From: JAANXG01 sp963731035
GTDB lineage: Bacteria; Pseudomonadota; Gammaproteobacteria; Arenicellales; JAANXG01
NCBI GenBank assembly: GCA_963731035.1
Contig: CAVSUY010000004.1
Coordinates: forward strand, 1 to 64,000
Direction of reading: 5' to 3'
DNA length: 64,000 nt
Part shown: piece by piece, positions 10,469 to 18,692 of the stretch
How the letters are laid out: each line of letters begins with the position of its first letter
Numbering within the stretch: position 1 is the first letter of the stretch
Translations under genes and position numbers: made by a program
Notes under the pieces: generated by a model
What the model saw: the letters and a program-made list of their open reading frames with translations, nothing else
What the model was told of the DNA's origin: nothing
Databases searched by the model: none

Positions 10469-11221
10469 GTGGCACGGGACCTCTTGTTGTTGCACGGCTG
10501 GGGCATGGACCGGCGGGTATGGGAGCCGGTGCTGCCCGAGTTGAGCGGACCCTGTCGCGTGCACAACCTCGGCCTGCCGGGTTACCCGGGTAGTCGTATC
10601 CCGCTGCCTGCCGCAACCGAGCCCATGACGGGTCAATCGCTTCTCGACCATTGGAGCGACCGCTACCTGGCCGCCGCTCCCGCAGGCGCCGTGTGGCTGG
10701 GCTGGTCGCTGGGCGCCATGATCGTGATGAATGCGGCGCTGCGTTCCCCCGGCGCCATGAAGGCCGCGATCCTGGTCGCGCCAACTCCCCGATTCGTCGC
10801 CGGAGACGGCTGGGATGCGGGCGTGGCGCCGGGTGTCATACGCGACTTCCTCGATAGCGTCCGCGCCGGGGATCGGGGGATCCTCAGTCGGTTCGTCCTG
10901 TTGCAGGCCCGCGATTCCGGCAGCGGCGGGGAGACGGCGAGCATCCTGGGCGCCTGCCTGGCGGATCGCACGATCCAGGATTCGGTGCTGGAGGCGGGGT
11001 TGACGGTGTTGGCGCAGGTCGACCTTCGGCGGCGCCTCGAGGAGCTGAATCTGCCGGTATTGGTGATCCATGGAGAGGCCGATCGCGTTGTTCCCGCGGT
11101 CGCCGGCGCCTGGATCGCCGACCGCGTACCGCGGGGCGAGCTGGTATCGATGCCGACCGGTCACGCCCCGTTCGTGGCCAAACCCCGCGAGTTTGCAAAA
11201 AAGGTACTGGCATGGATCTGA
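10469..11221 (+). CDS. bioH: Pimeloyl-ACP methyl ester carboxylesterase BioH
   Basis: Alpha/beta hydrolase that removes the methyl group from pimeloyl-ACP methyl ester, ending the BioC-BioH route to pimelate. 250 residues from a GTG at 10469. It starts LLLLHGWGMDRRVWEP; the nucleophile elbow is GWSLGA (Ser), the acid is in HGEADRVVP and the base in GHAPF, giving a complete Ser-Asp-His triad. It lies 20 bases after bioF and its last codons overlap the bioC start by 10 bases. Position inside the bio operon supports BioH over other esterases. Confidence 0.93.
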   Translation: MARDLLLLHGWGMDRRVWEPVLPELSGPCRVHNLGLPGYPGSRIPLPAATEPMTGQSLLDHWSDRYLAAAPAGAVWLGWSLGAMIVMNAALRSPGAMKAAILVAPTPRFVAGDGWDAGVAPGVIRDFLDSVRAGDRGILSRFVLLQARDSGSGGETASILGACLADRTIQDSVLEAGLTVLAQVDLRRRLEELNLPVLVIHGEADRVVPAVAGAWIADRVPRGELVSMPTGHAPFVAKPREFAKKVLAWI

Positions 11222-12088
11222 ACGCCCTTGACCGGCGGCGGGTGCGGCGGGCCTTCGAACGCGCTGCCGGGACATACGACGAGGCGGCCGTGGTGCAGCG
11301 CCGTATGGTCGACGAGCTGATGGACCGTCTGGCGATGATCAGGATCGAACCGACTCGCATCCTGGATGTCGGCTGCGGTACGGGCTATGCCCGCCCGCTC
11401 CTCAAGCGGCGGTTTCCGCATGTCCGGTATTTCGGCACCGACATCGCCGGCGGCATGCTGCAGACGGGCGCGCCCGCGGCTTCCCTGGGAACGCCTGCTG
11501 GGCCGTGCCGGCCATTGGTTCTGCGCCGACGTCGAGCACCTGCCCCTGGCCGACCGATCGATGGACCTCGTGTTCTGCAGTGCCGTGCTGCAGTGGTGCG
11601 ATCCGGAGATGGCGATTGCCGAAATGCATCGAGTGCTGCGCACGCAAGGCCTGTTGATGTTCGCCACCTTCGGTCCGGATACGCTCAAGGAGCTGCGCGA
11701 GGTGTGGGCGGCGGTCGATGCCGATGTTCACGTGCACGAGTTTCTCGACATGCACATTCTGGGCGACGTGCTCGTGGACGCCGGCTTCGAGCTGCCGGTG
11801 GTGGATGTGAACTACCTGACAGTCACGCACGAGACGATGACTTCATGCCTCCGGGACCTCAAAGCGATCGGCGCGAACAACGCCGCGGGCGCGCGGGCGC
11901 GCGGGCTTACGCCGCGCCGCAAACTGCGCGAGCTCGAACGGGCTTTTGACTCGCGCCGCAACGACGACGGCCTGATCGAGACCACTTACGAGATCGTGTA
12001 CGGCCACGCCTGGGCCGCGGAGCTTCGACAGACCAGGGACGTCGATGGCACCGTATCCGTGCCCTTGTCGCAGATCGGGCGCCGATGA
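11212..12088 (+). pseudogene. bioC: Malonyl-ACP O-methyltransferase BioC, single frameshift
   Basis: SAM methyltransferase that primes pimelate synthesis by methylating malonyl-ACP. The start ATG overlaps the end of bioH. The first frame reads normally through the SAM motif ILDVGCGTGYARPLL and FGTDIAGGMLQ, then is lost at about 11461-11480. The next frame continues with RPRLPWERLLGRAGHWFCAD, LVFCSAVLQWC, LMFATFGPDTLKELR and on to 12088. The span is one base more than a multiple of three, so one extra base in the GC-rich run ACGGGCGCGCCCGCGG explains it. Repaired length 292 codons including the stop. Every other bio gene is intact, which makes a consensus error plausible. The stop overlaps the bioD start (ATGA). 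Confidence 0.9.
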
Positions 12089-12789
12089 GCCGGGGTGTTT
12101 TCGTGACCGGCACCGATACGGAGATCGGCAAGACCGTGGTGGCCCGCCTGCTCGTCGAGTCTCTCGTTCGGGCGGGCGAGTCGGTGGCTGTGATGAAGCC
12201 CGTTTCCGCCGGCTGCGAGATGACGGAGCAGGGCCTGAGAAACGCCGACGCCCTGTCGTTGATATCGGCCTCCAACGTCGCCGCGGACTACCCCCTGGTC
12301 AATCCCTACGCTCTGGCGCCGCCGGTATCGCCCCACCTGGCGGCGGCGGAAGCGGGGATCGAGATCGATCTGGATCTCATCGGCTCCTGCTTCGAGTCCC
12401 TGGCCGGCCAGGCGAGCCGGGTGGTGGTGGAGGGAGTGGGAGGCTGGTGCGTGCCGTTGTCCGGGCGCACTACGGTCGCCGACATGGTGCTGGCGCTGGA
12501 TCTGCCGGTGATACTGGTGGTCGGCATGCGCCTGGGCTGCCTCAACCATGCGCTGCTCACCGCCCGGGCGATCCGGGAGGACGGCGCCCGTCTTGCCGGC
12601 TGGGTGGCAAACTGCCCGGTGCCGGACGATTTCGGATTGGATGCCTGCGTGGAAACATTGAAGGCGCGGATCGATGCGCCCTTGCTCGGGGTGGTGCCGC
12701 GGCTCGACGACGCCGAGGACCCGTCGCCGTTAGCGAAGCGGGTCGGCACGGAGCTGGCGACCGCGGTTCGGGCGGTCTTGTCGGGGTGA
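12085..12789 (+). CDS. bioD: Dethiobiotin synthetase BioD
   Basis: ATP-dependent closure of the ureido ring. 234 residues. P-loop GTDTEIGKT at 9-17 (MSRGVFVTGTDTEIGKT), substrate lysine in VMKPVSAG, switch-like motif VEGVGGWCVPL and nucleotide specificity segment GWVANCP are all in place. Its ATG overlaps the bioC stop by four bases. Last gene of the operon, followed by REP-type sequence from 12820. Confidence 0.95.
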   Translation: MSRGVFVTGTDTEIGKTVVARLLVESLVRAGESVAVMKPVSAGCEMTEQGLRNADALSLISASNVAADYPLVNPYALAPPVSPHLAAAEAGIEIDLDLIGSCFESLAGQASRVVVEGVGGWCVPLSGRTTVADMVLALDLPVILVVGMRLGCLNHALLTARAIREDGARLAGWVANCPVPDDFGLDACVETLKARIDAPLLGVVPRLDDAEDPSPLAKRVGTELATAVRAVLSG

Positions 12790-12819
12790 GCTGGAGCTGC
12801 GAGCGCGGGGTGACGATCC

Positions 12820-12922
12820 ATCGCGACTGAAGTCGCTCCTACAATCCGCGGCCTGATGCCTTAGGTGTCAACAAACGCCGGCCTTCGGCCCGGCAATCGC
12901 GGTTGAAACCGCTCCCACGATC
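12820..12922. repeat. Isolated REP-type palindromes between bioD and the 70-bp array
   Basis: An inverted REP core (TCGCGACTGAAGTCGCTCC) lies at 12829-12847, and a diverged copy (AATCGCGGTTGAAACCGCTC) near 12895-12914. They are single copies of the same core that builds the array immediately downstream. No gene was seen in 12790-13345. Confidence 0.65.
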
Positions 12923-13332
12923 CACGAATCCGCACCGCCGTAAACCCCGGATTGTAGGAGCGACTTCAGTCGCGATAGCGGTCCCCACGATCCACGAATC
13001 CGCACCGCCGCAAACCCCGGATTGTAGGAGCGACTTCAGTCGCGATAGCGGTCCCCACGATCCACGAATCCGCACCGCCGCAAACCCCGGATTGTAGGAG
13101 CGACTTCAGTCGCGATAGCGGTCCCCACGATCCACGAATCCGCACCGCCGCAAACCCCGGATTGTAGGAGCGACTTCAGTCGCGATAGCGGTCCCCACGA
13201 TCCACGAATCCGCACCGCCGTAAACCCCGGATTGTAGGAGCGACTTCAGTCGCGATAGCAGTCTCCCACGATCCACGAATCGGCACCGCGCCAAACCCTG
13301 GATTGTAGGAGCGACTTCAGTCGCGATAGCGG
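12915..13332. repeat. Tandem array, six copies of a 70-bp REP-containing unit
   Basis: The block GTCCCCACGATCCACGAATC recurs at exactly 70-base spacing (12981, 13051, 13121, 13191), with slightly diverged first and last copies (the last has one extra base). Each unit contains GTAGGAGCGACTTCAGTCGC, whose centre CGACTTCAGTCG is a palindrome, all in the same orientation. The array fills the convergent gap between bioD and the membrane protein at 13346. Whole units are conserved, with no unique spacers. Small open frames that run through it on both strands are repeat artefacts. Confidence 0.92.
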
Positions 13333-13345
13333 CAGCCCCCGGCCC

Positions 13346-15205
13346 CTACATACTCCGCAGCCGCCGGCGAAAATCATCCAGGCTCCGCGCGTACCTACGA
13401 AGCTTCGCAGCGGGAAATCGACCCGTGATCTGGCGCAGGGTTGCCTCCGCGCGGAGCTTGTCGTCTTCCTGGAGCAGAAGCTCCACTCGATACAAGCCCG
13501 CCTCCAGGCGCCCCGCCTCCAGGCGTCGTTGCAGGCGCCGCAGGGCCAGCGCCTGTTTCCCGGAGGCGTAGAGAAATGTGTCGGCGTAGTACTCGATTGT
13601 CCACGGATCCCTGCCGGCCTTGGCATAGCGCACGTCAAGCTCGTCCAGGGCGCGGACGAACGACGCGACGTTCAGCTGTCGGCAGCCCCCGCCGCGGTAC
13701 AACGCCAGAACGTTGTCCAGCGCCTGTGCCAGCTCGTTGGAAACGCCGAATGTCTGTGCGTTCTCGAGTCTGCGGTACTCCGGCGGACCTATCTTCGCCG
13801 CCGCCCGGCACAGGATGTAGACGCGCTGGAGACGGGCGGGAAGCGCGTCCCGCAGCGTCAGCGACCTGCCGATCACCGCGGCCGCCAGCTTGAAGTCGCC
13901 CCGGTCCACAGCGAGCTGCGCATAGTTGGACAGTGCCCTGGGTGAGTCCGGGTGATAGTGGACGGCGGCCGAAACGATGTTTTCCCGGGAGCTCCAGGTC
14001 AGGGACCTGGCGTAGCTGATCGCCCCGAAGTACCCGGCGTAGATCGCCAGCACGATCAGCGGCCAGCGTCCCGCCCAGGCGCGGCCGGACAGGGCGAGGA
14101 ACGGCAGGTAGGCGAGGGCAAGATATATCCCGTAGCTGGGCAGGTAGTTCCGGTGCAGGAAATACGGCTCGAGAGGGATGAAAGTGCTCTCGACGGCATG
14201 GGCGACGACAAAGAACGCCACGCCGAAGGCCAGCGGTTTCAACCGTCCCCGGCCGCCGGCCACGCAGAATATACCCATGGCCAGGAAGCCGAGCAGGGAA
14301 AACAGCGTCGAAGGCGGCGAGATGAGGGATTTCGACGCCCTGAAGTCGTCGCCATACACGCCGATGTCGGCGCCGTACGGCAGCGCGATGTGACGGAGGT
14401 AGCTCATCAAGGCACGGGGCTCGCTCAGGAGTCGTTCGGCCAGGGTGAAGTCCCGGTGCTGGTAGCTCAAAACGCCGGGATACAGATGGAGTGTCAGCCC
14501 TGCCGCGACGACCGTGCCCAGCACGGCGATGACGGCGAGCCGGCGTCCCGTCAGCCAGGGGCGCGCCGGATGCAGGAAATAGACCTCCACCAGGAAAGCC
14601 AGCGGCAGCAGCAGTATGCCGTTCTCCTTGCTGAGCAGTGCCAGGGGCAGGCAGATCAGGGCGCTTGACGCCAGGTAAAGTACGCGCGGCAAGGCGCGCG
14701 TTTCGAGACGGCCGGCGGTGTAAAGGGCCAGCCCGGCAAGGGTAAAGAATGCCGAAAGCTGGGCCATTCTCTGCACGGCGTACAGCGCGACGTCGACGTT
14801 GACCGGAGACAGCATCCACAGCCCCGCGGTCCCGAGGGCGGCCATGGCGGCGTTTTCGCTGCGCCAGGCGCGACCCAGTATCAAGCGGCTCAGCGTGTAT
14901 ACCAGCACGCCGCTCAGGACATGAATGGCGATATTGGTGAGTTTGAGCTGGAAGGCCGACACCTGCCCGGCGAGCTGTATATTCAGCACGAAACTCGTCA
15001 TGGAAACGATGCGGCTGAATCTCCCGTGGAAGCCGGGCGTGTGCAGCACGGCCTGGTCCCCGTATCGGGCGACCAGCTCCTTGAGCCCCAGGAGCTTGGT
15101 GGAATCCAGGAGCAGGGGACCATGGAGCCCCGGCACCGAGATCAGGACGACCGCGATCACCGTGGCGGCAAGCACCAGCAGGGAGAAATCGGGGTGGCGG
15201 ATCAC
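13346..15205 (-). CDS. Multi-span membrane protein with C-terminal TPR-like domain (TMTC/GT-C-like)
   Basis: 619 residues from a GTG at 15203-15205. About ten hydrophobic helices fill residues 8-420, beginning LLVLAATVIAVVLISVPGL; the loop LLLDSTKLLG follows where GT-C enzymes carry acidic residues, and a late loop reads LEPYFLHRNYLPSYG. After about residue 420 the chain becomes soluble and helical with TPR-like A/L/Y spacing (YHPDSPRALSNYAQLAVDRG). The TM-plus-TPR plan and the HRNYLPS loop resemble TMTC-type O-mannosyltransferases; substrate and activity are not shown by the sequence. It is the intact paralogue of the broken gene at 1-1894, which sits beside pilA, so a role in glycosylating pilin or another envelope protein is a reasonable hypothesis. 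It stands alone between the 70-bp array and the oxidase cluster. Confidence 0.75.
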   Translation of the reverse strand: MIRHPDFSLLVLAATVIAVVLISVPGLHGPLLLDSTKLLGLKELVARYGDQAVLHTPGFHGRFSRIVSMTSFVLNIQLAGQVSAFQLKLTNIAIHVLSGVLVYTLSRLILGRAWRSENAAMAALGTAGLWMLSPVNVDVALYAVQRMAQLSAFFTLAGLALYTAGRLETRALPRVLYLASSALICLPLALLSKENGILLLPLAFLVEVYFLHPARPWLTGRRLAVIAVLGTVVAAGLTLHLYPGVLSYQHRDFTLAERLLSEPRALMSYLRHIALPYGADIGVYGDDFRASKSLISPPSTLFSLLGFLAMGIFCVAGGRGRLKPLAFGVAFFVVAHAVESTFIPLEPYFLHRNYLPSYGIYLALAYLPFLALSGRAWAGRWPLIVLAIYAGYFGAISYARSLTWSSRENIVSAAVHYHPDSPRALSNYAQLAVDRGDFKLAAAVIGRSLTLRDALPARLQRVYILCRAAAKIGPPEYRRLENAQTFGVSNELAQALDNVLALYRGGGCRQLNVASFVRALDELDVRYAKAGRDPWTIEYYADTFLYASGKQALALRRLQRRLEAGRLEAGLYRVELLLQEDDKLRAEATLRQITGRFPAAKLRRYARSLDDFRRRLRSM

Positions 15206-15462
15206 GGGTATGCGGAATTCGGCGGTTCCTCTTGTCCGCAGGACACTTTAGCATCAGTACCCGGCCGTTCCGTCAAACGAACCGACCCGGCATGCGTGTC
15301 GAAGCCCTTGAAACCGCCGTCCGGGCGGCCCGGGGGGAGCCGGTTTGCTTGATGGGCGTAACGGGGTGTGCTAGTTTCCGGCCGCGAGATTCTGCGCAAA
15401 ATTGGGCCGTGTCCGGTAAAATTCCCAGTGCCGCGCCGCCGTCAGGGGTCATCTTCGAAGCG

Positions 15463-15945
15463 ATGATCAGACCCAACCGCTCGATGGACGCGCGGCAGTC
15501 GGCGGTCTGCGTTATATGTTTTGCAGTGCTCTCACTAACCATCGCGTTGAGCTTCTTCAGCGTGGGGTTATGGCTGGTGCTGCCGTTCTCCGGGCTGGAG
15601 GTCCTCGCCGTGGGGGTCGGTATCGGGTACACGATAAAGCGGTCGCAGGGCTACGAATGGATTGTCGTGACCGATAGGGATGTCTCCGTTCTACAGAGTC
15701 AGTCTGGGAAATCGCGGCGCTATGAGTTCCAGCGTTACTGGACGCAGGTCAGATTGGAGCACGGATCTTCCCGGCTGCAGCCTCAGCGGCTGCTGATCGG
15801 GTCGCACGGACGTTTTGTTGAAATCGGTCGCGAGTTTATCGACGAGGACCGGAAGAATTTTGCCGCGCGTTTGAAAGAGGCGATCACGAGCGGGCGGAAA
15901 GACACCCTAAGCAGGTGGAAAAGTAACAATTGGAGAAGCGAGTGA
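15463..15945 (+). CDS. DUF2244 integral membrane protein at the head of the cox cluster
   Basis: 160 residues from the ATG at 15463; a GTG at 15409 in the same frame would add 18 residues, and neither has a clear ribosome site. It shows the family signature IRPNRS near the start, two membrane helices (AVCVICFAVLSLTIALSFF and LVLPFSGLEVLAVGVGIGY) and the following YEWIVVTDRDVSVL / LLIGSHGRFVEIGR strands. DUF2244 genes commonly sit just upstream of coxB in proteobacteria; the biochemical role is not known. It ends 11 bases before the coxB start. Confidence 0.85.
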   Translation: MIRPNRSMDARQSAVCVICFAVLSLTIALSFFSVGLWLVLPFSGLEVLAVGVGIGYTIKRSQGYEWIVVTDRDVSVLQSQSGKSRRYEFQRYWTQVRLEHGSSRLQPQRLLIGSHGRFVEIGREFIDEDRKNFAARLKEAITSGRKDTLSRWKSNNWRSE

Positions 15946-15956
15946 GGCATAACCGA

Positions 15957-16925
15957 ATGTCACGAATGAAGTCTGTCCTTTTCGCGGCCTTGCCGCTGGC
16001 AGCGGCGGCGTTGCTGTGGGCGCCCACGGCGGCCGCGGACTGGGCCATGAATTTGCAGAAGCCGGAGTCTCCGCTGGCCGCCGATATTCTGGACCTCCAC
16101 AACCTGATTCTGATCATTTGCGTGATCATTTTCGTGGGCGTGTTCTCCGTCATGTTCTATTCGCTCTATGCCCACCGAAAGAGCAAGGGCCACAAGCCGG
16201 CCCAGTTCTCTCACAGCACCAAGCTCGAATTCGTCTGGTCCGCCATTCCGGCCATCATTCTGGTGGGGATGGCGATTCCCTCCACCGCCACGTTGATCAA
16301 GATGGAGAATACCGCGAAGGCTGACATGACCGTGAAGATCACGGGATACCAGTGGCTGTGGCAGTATGAGTACATGGGCAAGAAGGTGAGCTTTTACAGC
16401 CGACTGTCCACGCCCAGCGCGGAAATCGACAACGAAGAGCCCAAGGACGAGCACTACCTCCTGGAAGTCGACAAGCCGCTGGTACTGCCGGTGAACGAAA
16501 AAGTGCGTTTCCTGATTACCGGTGGCGACGTGATCCATTCCTGGTGGGTGCCGTCGCTCGGCGTGAAGAAAGACGCGATACCGGGATACATCAATGAAGC
16601 CTGGACCCGGATCGAGAAGCCGGGCACATATCGGGGACAGTGCGCCGAGCTGTGCGGTAAGGACCACGGCTTCATGCCGATCGTCGTGAAGGCGGTCAGC
16701 CAGGACGAGTTCGCCAAGTGGATCGATTCCCAGGCAAAGGACAGCGGATCCGGTGACACCAACGCCCAGGCGGAACCGCAGGCGGCCCCGGCGTCCGGGA
16801 GCGTGGAATCTTCCGCGGCGGGTGCGGGTCGCGGGTCTGAGGACGTCCGGACGGCGAACCGGGCAGGGTCCATGCAGTCGATGGAGTTGGCTTCGCGGTC
16901 CACCCCCGTCGATGTGCTGAAGTAA
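15957..16925 (+). CDS. coxB: Cytochrome c oxidase subunit II
   Basis: Receives electrons from cytochrome c through the binuclear CuA centre and passes them to subunit I. The ATG at 15957 (GAGG 8 bases upstream) is preferred to a TTG at 15930. 322 residues: signal peptide to about residue 27, two membrane helices (about 48-72 and 92-112), then the cupredoxin domain. CuA ligands are visible: H194 (HSWWVPS), C229, C233 and H237 in GQCAELCGKDHGFM, and M240. The tryptophan-rich electron entry region GYQWLWQYEY is present. After about residue 262 there is a roughly 60-residue Ser/Gly/Ala-rich tail without CxxCH, so the fused cytochrome c domain found in some homologues is absent. Confidence 0.96.
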   Translation: MSRMKSVLFAALPLAAAALLWAPTAAADWAMNLQKPESPLAADILDLHNLILIICVIIFVGVFSVMFYSLYAHRKSKGHKPAQFSHSTKLEFVWSAIPAIILVGMAIPSTATLIKMENTAKADMTVKITGYQWLWQYEYMGKKVSFYSRLSTPSAEIDNEEPKDEHYLLEVDKPLVLPVNEKVRFLITGGDVIHSWWVPSLGVKKDAIPGYINEAWTRIEKPGTYRGQCAELCGKDHGFMPIVVKAVSQDEFAKWIDSQAKDSGSGDTNAQAEPQAAPASGSVESSAAGAGRGSEDVRTANRAGSMQSMELASRSTPVDVLK

Positions 16926-16954
16926 AAATTCGTATCTTTCCGGAGATCTAGACT

Positions 16955-18529
16955 ATGGCAACAGCCGCAACACACGAGGCCCATCATCACGGTCCGCCGG
17001 CGGGCATCATGCGGTGGATCACCACCACCAATCACAAGGACATCGGCACCCTGTACCTTTGTTTCTCGCTGACGATGTTCATCGTCGGCGGCTCCATGGC
17101 CATGGTGATTCGGGCGGAATTGTTCGAGCCCGGCCTGCAGATCGTCAATCCGCTGTTCTTCAACGAGATGACCACCATGCACGCGCTGGTGATGATCTTC
17201 GGCGCCGTCATGCCGGGCTTCGTCGGGTTCGCCAACTGGATGATCCCGATGATGATCGGAGCGCCGGACATGGCCCTGCCGAGGCTCAACAACTGGAGCT
17301 TCTGGATTCTGCCGTTCGCGTTCGTCATGCTGTTGTCCGGGCTGTTCGTGCCGGGCGGTGGTCCGGCGTCCGGCTGGACGATGTACGCGCCGTTGTCCAT
17401 CCAGGGCGGCATGAGCATGGACATGACGATCTTCGCTGTCCATATGTTGGGCGTCTCCTCGGTATTGGGCGCCATCAATATCGTGGTTACGGTATTGAAC
17501 ATGCGTGCGCCGGGCATGAACATGATGAAGCTGCCGTTGTTCGTGTGGACCTGGCTGATCACCGCATTTTTGCTCATCGCGGTGATGCCGGTGCTGGCGG
17601 GCGCGGTAACCATGCTGCTGACCGACCGTAACTTCGGCACCTCGTTCTTCAATCCCGCCGGCGGCGGCGACCCGGTCATGTTCCAGCACATCTTCTGGTT
17701 CTTCGGGCATCCGGAGGTCTACATCATGATCCTGCCGGCGTTCGGGATCATTTCGCAGATATTGCCGACCTTCTCCCGCAAGCCGCTGTTCGGATACAAC
17801 TCGATGGTCCTGGCGACCGCATGCATCGCGTTCCTGTCCTTCATCGTGTGGGCCCACCACATGTTCCTGGTCGGCATGCCGCTGCCCGGCGAGTTGTTCT
17901 TCATGTACTCCACGATGCTGATCGCCGTGCCGACGGGCGTGAAGATATTCAACTGGGTGGCGACCATGTGGCGGGGATCCCTGACCTTCGAGACTCCCAT
18001 GCTGTTCGCCATCGCCTTCGTGGTTCTGTTCACTATCGGCGGCCTGTCCGGCCTGATGCTGGCCATCGTGCCGGCTGACTTTCAGTACCATGATACCTAC
18101 TTCGTTGTGGCGCATTTCCACTACGTGCTGTTCTCCGGTGCGGTGATGGCGATGATGGCCGGCGCCTACTACTGGCTGCCCAAGTGGACCGGGCACATGT
18201 ACGACGAGACGCTGGGTAAGTGGCATTTCTGGCTGACCACGATCTTCTTCAATGTCACCTTCTTTCCCCAGCATTTTCTGGGCCTCGCGGGCATGCCGCG
18301 CCGAATCCCGGACTATGCCCTGCAATTCACGCAGTTCAACCAGATCTCGTCGATCGGCGCCTTCGGTCTTGGACTGTCCCAGTTGTTCTTTGTTTACATC
18401 ATCTGGAAGACGGTGAAAGGCGGCAAGAAGGCCACGGCGGAGGTGTGGGACAATCCGGAAGGATTGGAATGGACGGTGCCGTCCCCCGCGCCCTATCACA
18501 CGTTTGAAACGCCTCCGGCCATCAAGTGA
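16955..18529 (+). CDS. coxA: Cytochrome c oxidase subunit I
   Basis: Catalytic heme-copper subunit, 524 residues and about 12 membrane helices. Visible active-site pieces: heme a ligand region TTMHALVMIFGAVMPGF, the CuB histidine with cross-linked tyrosine WFFGHPEVYIMILP, the CuB pair WAHHMF, and HFHYVLFSG with the heme a3 and a ligands. K-channel and D-channel landmarks typical of type A oxidases appear present (for example FANWMIPMMIGAPDM). Thirty bases after coxB. The rest of the cluster supplies subunit III and assembly factors, but not the CuB chaperone or heme A synthase. Confidence 0.97.
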   Translation: MATAATHEAHHHGPPAGIMRWITTTNHKDIGTLYLCFSLTMFIVGGSMAMVIRAELFEPGLQIVNPLFFNEMTTMHALVMIFGAVMPGFVGFANWMIPMMIGAPDMALPRLNNWSFWILPFAFVMLLSGLFVPGGGPASGWTMYAPLSIQGGMSMDMTIFAVHMLGVSSVLGAINIVVTVLNMRAPGMNMMKLPLFVWTWLITAFLLIAVMPVLAGAVTMLLTDRNFGTSFFNPAGGGDPVMFQHIFWFFGHPEVYIMILPAFGIISQILPTFSRKPLFGYNSMVLATACIAFLSFIVWAHHMFLVGMPLPGELFFMYSTMLIAVPTGVKIFNWVATMWRGSLTFETPMLFAIAFVVLFTIGGLSGLMLAIVPADFQYHDTYFVVAHFHYVLFSGAVMAMMAGAYYWLPKWTGHMYDETLGKWHFWLTTIFFNVTFFPQHFLGLAGMPRRIPDYALQFTQFNQISSIGAFGLGLSQLFFVYIIWKTVKGGKKATAEVWDNPEGLEWTVPSPAPYHTFETPPAIK

Positions 18530-18532
18530 TTC

Positions 18533-18640
18533 GTGCCGAAGCTCAACCGGTCCAGGGCGAACAAGAGGCTGGCGCTGCTGATGGGCGCGGTGGCGTTGGG
18601 GTTTTTCGCTCTGGGGTTGTACGTGATAATCAGCCATTGA
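18533..18640 (+). CDS. Cytochrome oxidase small assembly-type protein, 35 residues
   Basis: GTG at 18533, three bases after the coxA stop, opens VPKLNRSRANKRLALLMG and ends VIISH at 18640. It has a basic N-terminus followed by one membrane helix (about residues 14-33). The size, the RxANKRLAL start and the position directly after coxA match the small oxidase assembly proteins that precede cox11/ctaG in many proteobacterial clusters. Here cox11 does not follow: coxC starts 52 bases later. No clear ribosome site; translational coupling to coxA is likely. Function inferred from position and shape. Confidence 0.7.
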   Translation: MPKLNRSRANKRLALLMGAVALGFFALGLYVIISH

Positions 18641-18692
18641 ACGCTCGCCCACGCTTCACAATGAATAAAGACTTTACACAGGGGAATCCAGT

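Noticed and set aside
12839..13294. Several 60-80 codon open frames in the 70-bp array
   Set aside because: They are translations of the repeat itself and occur on both strands.
12915..13332. Possible CRISPR array
   Set aside because: Whole 70-bp units are conserved with no unique spacers, and no cas genes are present. The same holds for the 61-bp and 91-bp arrays.
16454..18652. 732-codon minus-strand open frame across coxB, coxA and the small gene
   Set aside because: Antisense shadow of coxA; composition is Arg/His/Gln-rich with no domain, and the plus strand encodes full oxidase subunits.
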